A stretch of DNA of 5,015 nt, taken from positions 1-5,015 of the forward strand of contig DAOVYB010000093.1 of assembly GCA_030635835.1 (NCBI GenBank), in the 5' to 3' direction. Source of the stretch: Gammaproteobacteria bacterium (GTDB lineage Bacteria; Pseudomonadota; Gammaproteobacteria; UBA6429). How positions within the stretch are numbered: the first letter of the stretch is position 1; the number at the start of each line of letters is the position of its first letter. Under the pieces are notes generated by a model. It saw only the letters and a list, made by a program, of their open reading frames with translations, was not told where the DNA came from and made no database searches. Both the position numbers and the translations under genes were made by a program. Below are positions 1-5,015 of this stretch, one piece after another.

Positions 1-336
1 AATTTTTTTACCCAGTAAAGTGACTATATGTTTTGCTTTACCCTGAGCATTTACCCAGTGTTCATATTCTTCTTTTGAAATAGGCGTGAAACGCGCATTG
101 AGATTGAGCTCATGCGCTTTAAATAAAATATCTTTGAACGCAGTGTGTTCTAAAGTAGCAAAGTTTTTTTCTTCTTCAGGTGATTCAATCAAAATGCCCA
201 ACGACAAACTTTCATGAATAACCGACTGGCCGATATCTAAAACATTTATATCGTAGTTCGCCAGTATTCCGGTTAATGCTGAGGTTAAACCCGAACGATC
301 CTGACCCGAGATGGTGATAAGTACAACGTCTGACAC
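1..336 (-). CDS. serB: Phosphoserine phosphatase SerB, N-terminal ACT domain (partial, runs off left edge)
   Basis: The visible 112 residues begin (M/V)SDVVLITISGQDRSGLTSA and include LDIGQSVIHESLSLGIL, FKAHELNLNARFTPIS and HIVTLLGKKI. This matches the first ACT domain of the two-ACT-domain SerB proteins, which dephosphorylate O-phosphoserine to serine in the last step of serine biosynthesis in the cytoplasm. In this family the ACT domains precede the HAD phosphatase domain. The catalytic DxD motif and everything after the first ACT domain lie beyond the left edge, so the activity itself is not seen. The start is a GTG at 336-334. It is well fixed: an in-frame TAA lies two codons upstream (342-340) and an AGGA lies 7 nt before it. 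The gene follows guaA on the same strand after about 140 bp that contain a hairpin-forming repeat. A stand-alone ACT regulator is possible but less likely, given the close SerB match. Confidence 0.87.
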   Translation of the reverse strand, partial: MSDVVLITISGQDRSGLTSALTGILANYDINVLDIGQSVIHESLSLGILIESPEEEKNFATLEHTAFKDILFKAHELNLNARFTPISKEEYEHWVNAQGKAKHIVTLLGKKI

Positions 337-343
337 TGGTTAT

Positions 344-347
344 TCCT
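344..347 (-). promoter_or_regulatory. Shine-Dalgarno site of serB that fixes its GTG start
   Basis: On the minus strand the sequence reads CAGGAATAACCA followed by GTG. The AGGA core lies 7 nt before the GTG, which is ideal spacing. Because an in-frame TAA separates the AGGA from the GTG, no longer start is possible. The site lies about 20 nt downstream of the base of the palindromic element at 368-430. Confidence 0.7.
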
Positions 348-355
348 GTAAATTT

Positions 356-430
356 ATAAAAACTTAACCACGGGGGACACGGGGAAAGCAATAATAAATG
401 TTTTCCCCGTGTACCCAGTGTTCCCCGTGG
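356..430 (-). terminator. Possible intrinsic terminator or attenuator between guaA and serB
   Basis: In a transcript leaving guaA, the palindrome would fold into a G/C-rich hairpin (8-bp outer and 10-bp inner stem), followed after five bases (TTAAG) by TTTTTAT. This has the form of a factor-independent terminator, although the T-run does not directly abut the stem. On the plus strand the T-run (431-435) directly abuts the stem, which is the better terminator geometry, yet no plus-strand gene in the window leads into it. The structure may simply be a repeat element that happens to terminate. Function is inferred from sequence only. Confidence 0.35.
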
Positions 431-437
431 TTTTTAT
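356..437. repeat. Palindromic G/C-rich intergenic repeat built of 9-bp units (CACGGGGAA type)
   Basis: The left arm (368-387) reads CCACGGGGGACACGGGGAAA, two 9-bp units of the form CACGGGGRA. The right arm (401-430), read on the minus strand, holds three units: CACGGGGAA, CACTGGGTA and CACGGGGAA. The arms pair as a perfect 10-bp inner stem (378-387 with 402-411) around a 14-nt A/T-rich loop. An 8-bp outer stem (368-375 with 423-430) and an ATAAAAA/TTTTTAT pair (356-362 with 431-437) follow. The right arm is one unit longer, so about 9 nt bulge out. The G/C-rich blocks contrast sharply with the AT-rich surroundings. A related copy starts at 4988, so this is a dispersed family. No coding capacity is seen. 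Confidence 0.8.
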
Positions 438-440
438 CTT

Positions 441-467
441 TACTTCGTGTTCTTCGTGTTCTTCGTG
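441..467 (-). repeat. Three tandem 9-bp units (CACGAAGAA type) just after guaA
   Basis: Read on the minus strand, the sequence from 467 down to 441 is CACGAAGAA, CACGAAGAA, CACGAAGTA: three contiguous 9-bp units differing at one base. It begins 10 bp after the guaA stop codon and ends 11 bp before the three CACGGGGAA-type units of the palindromic element. The unit length and the CAC..G..A framework are the same in both arrays. It lies outside any plausible reading frame. It could be a protein-binding array, a mobile repeat remnant or a slippage product; the sequence does not decide. Confidence 0.75.
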
Positions 468-476
468 GCTAATATT

Positions 477-2054
477 CTATTCCCACTCTATCGTACCCGG
501 TGGTTTGCCGGTTACGTCATAAACTACTCGGGAAATACCTTCGACTTCATTAACGATACGACTCGAAACATGTTCTAAAAATTCATATGGAAGATGGGCC
601 CAACGTGCTGTCATAAAGTCGATAGTTTCTACAGCACGAAGTGCAACGACGTATTGATAACGACGACCATCGCCGGTGACACCAACCGACTTAACTGGTA
701 AGAAAACGGTAAAGGCCTGGCTAACTTTATGATAAAGATCATTTTTATAAAGTTCTTCAATAAAAATATGATCGGCTAAGCGTAAGATATCAGCATATTC
801 CTTATGTATTTCACCAAGTATACGTACACCTAAACCCGGCCCCGGGAATGGATGGCGATAAACCATGTCATAAGGTAAACCGAGTTCCACACCAAGTTTA
901 CGTACTTCATCTTTAAATAATTCACGCAGGGGTTCACACAATGTTAATTTCATGTGTTCTGGCAGACCACCGACATTATGATGGGATTTAATTAAATGCG
1001 CTTTACCTGTTTTTGCACCGGCCGATTCAATGACATCAGGATAAATCGTACCTTGCGCTAACCATTTCGCATTCGAAAGTTTATTTGATTCTTCTTCAAA
1101 AATTTCAACGAACAAATTACCAATAATTTTTCGTTTTGCTTCCGGATCTGACTCACCTTTTAATTTTTCCAGGAAACGAGCTTCTGCATCAACCCTAATC
1201 ACTTTCACACCCATGTGCTCAGCAAACATAGCCATGACCTGATCGCCTTCCTGATAACGAAGTAAACCGTTATCAACAAATACGCAGGTTAACTGTTTGC
1301 CTATCGCTTTATGTAATAAAGCAGCGACAACGGAAGAATCAACACCACCGGATAAACCTAAAATAACTTCGTCATCACCGACATCTTTATGAATTTTCTT
1401 GATGTTGTCTTCAATAATATTATCGGCGGTCCATAAATTTTTACAGCCGCAAATGTCATGAACAAAACGTTCAATAATGCGTTGCCCCTGATTGGTATGG
1501 GTGACTTCCGGGTGAAATTGCAGGCCATAGAATTTGCGCTCTTCATCGGCAATGCCCGCGATCGGTGCGTTATCGGTTGAGGCCATGAGTTTAAAACCTT
1601 CTGGCATATCAATGACGTGATCACCATGACTCATCCAGACATCTAATAATCCGTAACCTTCTTCGCTGACCTCATCTTCAATGTCTTTTAATAAAGTCGT
1701 ATGGCCACGAGCGCGAACTTTGGCATAACCGTATTCATGATGATCGGCATTTTCGACTTTACCGCCTAATTGCATCGCCATGGTTTGCATACCATAACAA
1801 ATGCCTAATACAGGAATACCTAATTCAAAAACAACCTGAGCAGCAATTGGCGCATCACTGGCTGTTGTGGTTTCCGGACCACCGGAGAGAATAATACCGC
1901 TTGGCTTAAAATCCCGAATATCCTGTTCACTGATATCCCAGCTATAGAGTTCTGAATAAACGCCGGCTTCTCGCACTCGGCGGGCGATGAGTTGGGTATA
2001 TTGCGAGCCAAAATCAAGAATTAAAATACGATCAGAATGGATATCCACGGACAT
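477..2054 (-). CDS. guaA: GMP synthase [glutamine-hydrolysing] GuaA, complete
   Basis: GuaA makes GMP from XMP, ATP and glutamine, the last step of de novo guanine nucleotide synthesis, in the cytoplasm. With the ATG at 2054-2052 the protein has 525 residues, the same as E. coli GuaA. The N-terminal class I glutamine amidotransferase has its nucleophile Cys86 in GICYGMQ and the partners His181 and Glu183 in FHPEVTH. The ATP-pyrophosphatase domain has its P-loop SGGVDSS at 235-241. The dimerisation and XMP-binding C-terminus includes [11 protein letters not shown] (401-411), [15 protein letters not shown] and the terminal KPPGTIEWE. All key residues are present. A TTG at 2072 would add six residues (MQRNRP) but has no ribosome site and no counterpart in the family, so the ATG is preferred; an AGAG lies 10 nt before it. 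The stop is TAG. guaB, often directly upstream, is not here: a divergent kinase gene occupies that side. Confidence 0.98.
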   Translation of the reverse strand: MSVDIHSDRILILDFGSQYTQLIARRVREAGVYSELYSWDISEQDIRDFKPSGIILSGGPETTTASDAPIAAQVVFELGIPVLGICYGMQTMAMQLGGKVENADHHEYGYAKVRARGHTTLLKDIEDEVSEEGYGLLDVWMSHGDHVIDMPEGFKLMASTDNAPIAGIADEERKFYGLQFHPEVTHTNQGQRIIERFVHDICGCKNLWTADNIIEDNIKKIHKDVGDDEVILGLSGGVDSSVVAALLHKAIGKQLTCVFVDNGLLRYQEGDQVMAMFAEHMGVKVIRVDAEARFLEKLKGESDPEAKRKIIGNLFVEIFEEESNKLSNAKWLAQGTIYPDVIESAGAKTGKAHLIKSHHNVGGLPEHMKLTLCEPLRELFKDEVRKLGVELGLPYDMVYRHPFPGPGLGVRILGEIHKEYADILRLADHIFIEELYKNDLYHKVSQAFTVFLPVKSVGVTGDGRRYQYVVALRAVETIDFMTARWAHLPYEFLEHVSSRIVNEVEGISRVVYDVTGKPPGTIEWE

Positions 2055-2092
2055 GGGGCGGTTTCTCTGCAAGTTGGGGTTAAGCTAATAAA

Positions 2093-2118
2093 AGGTTGCC
2101 AATGATCAGGCAAAACCT
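2093..2118 (-). promoter_or_regulatory. Possible hairpin or operator in the guaA leader
   Basis: AGGTTGCC (2093-2100) and GGCAAAACCT (2109-2118) form an 8-bp inverted repeat with a 2-nt bulge, flanking AATGATCA, which itself contains the palindrome TGATCA. It lies about 40 bp upstream of the guaA ATG. It could be a leader hairpin or a repressor site, but no known regulator motif is recognised and chance occurrence is possible. Confidence 0.25.
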
Positions 2119-2334
2119 AATAAAAATCAAGGGTTTGATAAATAATCCATTAAGATCAAGTAAGACTAAGCTCAGCTAGTTTGTTAAAAATTATTGTATT
2201 TCAATTTCTATATGTACAAAGCTTTAAAATACGAGGCATAATTCTAATATATTTAATAGTTTGGTCGATAACCTTTAAATATAAGACAAGGACACACTAA
2301 ATTAAGCTCGGATGCTTTAAACTTGCACATAGAA

Positions 2335-2409
2335 ATGGAACTCGAAATTGGAACCAACTACACAAAAACTAAATACTCAATCCACTGCGACGGATTCAAT
2401 GGAGACTAA
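2335..2409 (+). other. Short 24-codon ORF overlapping the kinase start (doubtful)
   Basis: An ATG at 2335 opens a 24-residue frame (MELEIGTNYTKTKYSIHCDG...) that ends with TAA at 2407-2409, just past the kinase ATG at 2399. It is in a different frame from the kinase. It has no visible ribosome site, and the peptide has no recognisable features. It could act as a coupling leader ORF for the kinase, but it may equally be chance. Confidence 0.12.
2337..2350 (+). promoter_or_regulatory. Alternative kinase start: GGAA plus TTG
   Basis: GGAA at 2337-2340 lies 7 nt before the in-frame TTG at 2348-2350, which would add 17 residues (MEPTTQKLNTQSTATDS) to the kinase. The ATG at 2399 has only ACGGA (2390-2394) at a tight 4-nt spacing. 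An in-frame TAG at 2330-2332 rules out anything longer. The extra residues are polar and uninformative, so the choice stays open. Confidence 0.35.
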
Positions 2410-4966
2410 GATTCAAATTCCCGGTTATAAAATCCAGCGTGAACTTGGCCATGGTGGAATGGCACATGTTTATTTAGCGATTCAGGAAAGTTTTGGCCGT
2501 GAAGTGGCCTTAAAGATTCTGTCACCTCACCTTGCAGATGATGATCAATTTTCTAAACGTTTTTTGCGTGAAGCACGTATTGTTAGCCAGTTAAATCATC
2601 CCAATATTATTACCGTTTTTGATGCTGGCAAGTATCAAAAATATCACTACATGTCGATGGAATACATTCCCGGCAAAGATGTAAAACAGCTTAAAGATTC
2701 CATTTCACGTGAAGAAGCACTTCGCATAGTCAAAGATGTTGCCAGTGCCCTGGATTTTGCGGGTAAAAAAGGCATTGTTCACCGTGATGTCAAACCTGAA
2801 AACATCATGATTCATCAATCAGATAAGCGTGTTGTGTTGATGGACTTTGGTATCGCCCATGGTGATGATGTTACCCATGGTATGACACAAACTGGCAAAG
2901 CGATTGGTACTCCTCACTTCATGAGTCCGGAGCAAACAAAAGGGCTTAAGGTTGATCACCGTTCTGATATTTACAGCCTTGGCGTTGTTTTATATCAATT
3001 ACTGGCCGGTAATTTACCTTTTGATGCTGATTCTGCAGTTGCAGTGGGTATTAAACACCTTACTTCCCCTATTCCATTATTACCGGGTGGACTTGAAATA
3101 TTTCAACCCATTATTAACCGCTGCTTATCAAAAGATCCGAAACATCGTTATCAAAAAGCGGCTGAGCTTATTACCGCCCTGGATAATATTACGGATGAAC
3201 AGCTCAAAAGTATTAGTAGCCAGGCGAAGATTTTTAAAAAAGCGGGTGCTGATCATGATGCAAAAACCCAAATGTCAGATGCTGTTATAAGTCAGCCAAG
3301 AAAAATACCTGATATTGTTTTTCCGTCAAACAATAAAACAGCGGTTAATGACAAACTCAGTGATACCGATGCAAATTTAAAAACGGGCAGTTCACGCAGA
3401 AGAAACCTGCTAATTTTATTGTTGTTTTCAACACTACTTTGGGCTGGCTATGAAAAACAAAAAGAACTTATCCATTTCTGGGGATATAAAGCTGTACCCA
3501 AAATTGCAAAAACTTTCCCTGATTTACTTCCGAAATCATATGTACAATTTTGGGCTGATAAATTAAAGCCTGAAATAAAACCTGCTGAACTCAGCCCTGC
3601 TCTAACAATAGCAACCTCTGATTCAGCAATTAACAATCAGGCTATAGCAGCAAATAATGCTGCCACTAATGTTTCTCAAACTGCAGATGCCGGAGCAAAA
3701 GTAAATAATGAGCTTTCTGCTGAAGAAAAACTATCACAGTTAAAAGAAGGATTAAAAGACAACCCGGATAATGCAATCAAACTTGCCGCAATATATAAAG
3801 GGATGCTTCTGGAATCAAAAGATGATCCCGTTGCACGTGAAGGAATAAAAGAATTAAGAGAATGGTTTGTTCAACAAATTCGTCTGGCTTTTGCCACTGA
3901 AGATGCCGCGCTTGCGCGTAAACACATCGAGCAAATGAAACAAAACTTTCCAAGAGCCGCTCAAAATAAGCGCTTTATTCGCTTAGAAAGAAAAGTGGCG
4001 GCTTTGGAAACTATCCAGGCACACTTAGATCAGGCAGAAAAGTATTTTAAAGCAGGTGCATTAAGCAAACCTATTGGCAGAAATGCACTTGATGAAGTAC
4101 AAAAAGTTTTTACCTTATCGCCAAACAATGAAGATGCAAAAACATTTATCAATAAAATTGTAAACTCATACCTCGATAAAACCACACAATTGCAGGAACA
4201 AGGCAACATACACAATGCCTTACTTATGCTTGAAGAAGGTATTGCAGCCTTAAATAATAATCCTGCATTAGTAGAAAAACGTAAAGAATTGAAAGACAGA
4301 ATAAAAAGCAATAAAAATATTGCCGCTCTCTTTAAACAGGCCACAAAATATCAGGCAAGCGGACAACTCATTAAACCACGTGCATACAATGCATACGATC
4401 TCTATCAGGAAATTATTAAACAAGATAAAGATAATTTACAGGCAAAAGCCGGGTTAAAAAGTATTCACCAGAAAGTTGCCAAAGATATTATTTCTAAAAT
4501 TCAGCAAGGTAAACTAGATGATTCAAAAGAGTATTTACAGCTTGCAATACAACGTTATGGGAAATCATCTTTATTAGCAAATGTACAATTAAAACTCAAT
4601 GATGCACTGGATGCACGTGCACCAAAGATTGAAACGATTAATATTAGCCACGCTCCTCTGACTCAAGTTGAAACAACGCTTTCATCTTCAAATAACACTG
4701 AAATACTACAACTTAACAAAACAGTATATGTTGGTTTTGAATTTTTAAACTTTGCTCCGGCAACTACCTGGCTGGATGCAACTTTAACTGACACTAAAAC
4801 GGGAACTAAAGTTGCGCAAAAACCGATTGTCATTAGCAGTCAGTTTGGTGAGCACTTTTTTGAAATTAATTTACCGATAAAAGGGTTTAGAAAGAGTACT
4901 TATAAGCTTGAATTAAAACTCAAGAACAGAGCTTTAAAGTCTAAATCATTTACCGTAAGAAATTAG
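2399..4966 (+). CDS. Membrane-anchored Hanks-type serine/threonine protein kinase with extracytoplasmic helical repeats
   Basis: From the ATG at 2399 the protein has 855 residues. The kinase domain spans about 10-262, with glycine loop GHGGMAHV (17-24), Lys39 in VALKIL, Glu58, HRDVKPEN (128-135), DFG (149-151), GTPHFMSPEQ (170-179), HRSDIYSLG (187-195) and Arg250. All catalytic residues are intact and it is an RD-type kinase, so activation-loop phosphorylation (Thr163, Thr165, Thr171) is plausible. A variable linker leads to RRR (333-335) and one short hydrophobic segment (336-351), suggesting the kinase is cytoplasmic and about 500 residues are periplasmic. That part has an Ala/Asn-rich linker (400-440), TPR-like helical repeats of about 102 residues (445-740) and a beta-rich, Ig-like end (741-855). 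No PASTA domain is seen. Homologues usually begin near M-x-IQIPGY, favouring this ATG, but an in-frame TTG at 2348 (872 residues) has GGAA 7 nt upstream. Substrates are unknown; no phosphatase or FHA gene is in view. Confidence 0.93.
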   Translation: METKIQIPGYKIQRELGHGGMAHVYLAIQESFGREVALKILSPHLADDDQFSKRFLREARIVSQLNHPNIITVFDAGKYQKYHYMSMEYIPGKDVKQLKDSISREEALRIVKDVASALDFAGKKGIVHRDVKPENIMIHQSDKRVVLMDFGIAHGDDVTHGMTQTGKAIGTPHFMSPEQTKGLKVDHRSDIYSLGVVLYQLLAGNLPFDADSAVAVGIKHLTSPIPLLPGGLEIFQPIINRCLSKDPKHRYQKAAELITALDNITDEQLKSISSQAKIFKKAGADHDAKTQMSDAVISQPRKIPDIVFPSNNKTAVNDKLSDTDANLKTGSSRRRNLLILLLFSTLLWAGYEKQKELIHFWGYKAVPKIAKTFPDLLPKSYVQFWADKLKPEIKPAELSPALTIATSDSAINNQAIAANNAATNVSQTADAGAKVNNELSAEEKLSQLKEGLKDNPDNAIKLAAIYKGMLLESKDDPVAREGIKELREWFVQQIRLAFATEDAALARKHIEQMKQNFPRAAQNKRFIRLERKVAALETIQAHLDQAEKYFKAGALSKPIGRNALDEVQKVFTLSPNNEDAKTFINKIVNSYLDKTTQLQEQGNIHNALLMLEEGIAALNNNPALVEKRKELKDRIKSNKNIAALFKQATKYQASGQLIKPRAYNAYDLYQEIIKQDKDNLQAKAGLKSIHQKVAKDIISKIQQGKLDDSKEYLQLAIQRYGKSSLLANVQLKLNDALDARAPKIETINISHAPLTQVETTLSSSNNTEILQLNKTVYVGFEFLNFAPATTWLDATLTDTKTGTKVAQKPIVISSQFGEHFFEINLPIKGFRKSTYKLELKLKNRALKSKSFTVRN

Positions 4967-4976
4967 AAATAAACCT

Positions 4977-4991
4977 TTAATTAATAATTAA
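4977..4991. repeat. Short AT-only palindrome after the kinase gene
   Basis: TTAATTAATAATTAA is a perfect 15-nt palindrome around a central A, 11 bp after the kinase stop codon and abutting the G/C-rich repeat. As an A/T-only stem it would be a weak hairpin and is not a terminator on its own. It may mark the edge of the adjacent repeat element. Confidence 0.3.
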
Positions 4992-5015
4992 CCACGGGGG
5001 AACACTGGGGACACT
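4988..5015 (+). repeat. Second copy of the CACGGGG-type repeat, cut by the right edge
   Basis: TTAACCACGGGGG (4988-5000) is identical over 13 bp to 364-376. The sequence continues AACACTGGGGACACT, matching the CACTGGGTA and CACGGG... units of the 401-430 arm read on the minus strand. It therefore shows the full three-unit form of the arm, and the opposite arm is presumably beyond the window. It starts 22 bp after the kinase stop, so again at a gene end. Confidence 0.75.

Larger units (their letters stand above)
2055..2398. other. Divergent intergenic region between guaA and the kinase gene
   Basis: This AT-rich stretch must hold the guaA promoter (minus strand) and probably the kinase promoter (plus strand). 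I found no convincing sigma-70 pair on either strand. The best -10-like words on the plus strand are CATAAT at 2237-2242 and TAATAT at 2245-2250, both with poor -35 matches; on the minus strand a GATTAT at about 2145-2150 is equally weak. No PurR-like operator (ACGCAAACGTTTGCGT type) and no purine riboswitch core was recognised. Short inverted words ATCAA/TTGAT recur at 2126-2159, which is little above chance in DNA of this composition. Confidence 0.5.

Noticed and set aside
52..63. TACCCAGTGTTC inside serB is identical to 412-423 of the palindromic element.
   Set aside because: In serB it encodes EHWV of a conserved SerB segment (EEYEHWV), so the 12-bp match is explained by coding and is probably chance.
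368..467. Possible CRISPR array, because of short regular repeats.
   Set aside because: The units are 9 bp and contiguous with no spacers, there are only a few, and no cas gene is near.
1358..1627. Minus-strand frame of 89 codons inside guaA.
   Set aside because: It lies wholly within the clear guaA gene in another frame and has no recognisable protein features.
1820..2017. Minus-strand frame of 65 codons inside guaA.
   Set aside because: It overlaps the conserved amidotransferase domain of guaA in another frame and is a coding shadow.
2073..2200. Possible purine riboswitch upstream of guaA.
   Set aside because: No purine-aptamer core or paired loop motifs could be recognised, and such riboswitches are mostly found in Firmicutes.
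2952..3290. Plus-strand frame of 112 codons with a hydrophobic beginning, inside the kinase gene.
   Set aside because: It overlaps the conserved C-lobe of the kinase in another frame; the apparent hydrophobicity follows from the T-rich codons of the kinase read out of frame.
4030..4344. Minus-strand frame of 104 codons opposite the kinase repeats (and a similar one at 3448-3636).
   Set aside because: Both are antisense to an intact kinase gene, have no ribosome site or family match, and are expected by chance opposite A-rich coding sequence.

Overview
The window looks like chromosomal DNA of a gammaproteobacterium with a moderately AT-rich genome. The GuaA protein aligns without gaps to the part of the E. 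coli enzyme I could compare from memory, the partial SerB is of the ACT-domain type common in gammaproteobacteria, and the kinase resembles membrane-anchored Hanks-type kinases of that class. I cannot name the genus. No phage, insertion sequence, integrase, tRNA, rRNA or CRISPR array is visible.

Layout: positions 1-336 (minus) hold the N-terminal 112 residues of phosphoserine phosphatase SerB, which runs off the left edge. Positions 337-476 are a short intergenic region filled by two repeat structures: a palindromic G/C-rich element (356-437) and a 3 x 9-bp tandem repeat (441-467). Positions 477-2054 (minus) hold a complete guaA (GMP synthase). Positions 2055-2398 form a divergent intergenic region with the guaA leader, a possible hairpin, and the uncertain start of the next gene. 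Positions 2399-4966 (plus) hold a large Hanks-type Ser/Thr kinase with one membrane segment, a helical-repeat region and a beta-rich C-terminal domain. From 4988 to the right edge another copy of the G/C-rich repeat begins.

How the genes relate: guaA and serB are housekeeping genes (GMP and serine synthesis) pointing the same way, but a strong hairpin with T-runs separates them, so they may not form a tight operon. The kinase is divergent and has no visible functional link to them. It is probably a signalling protein with its catalytic domain in the cytoplasm and about 500 residues outside the inner membrane.

Most of the window is ordinary. The points most worth a second look are the family of 9-bp-unit intergenic repeats, which occurs in two sequence flavours with one shared architecture, and the roughly 102-residue tandem repeat in the kinase's extracytoplasmic part.
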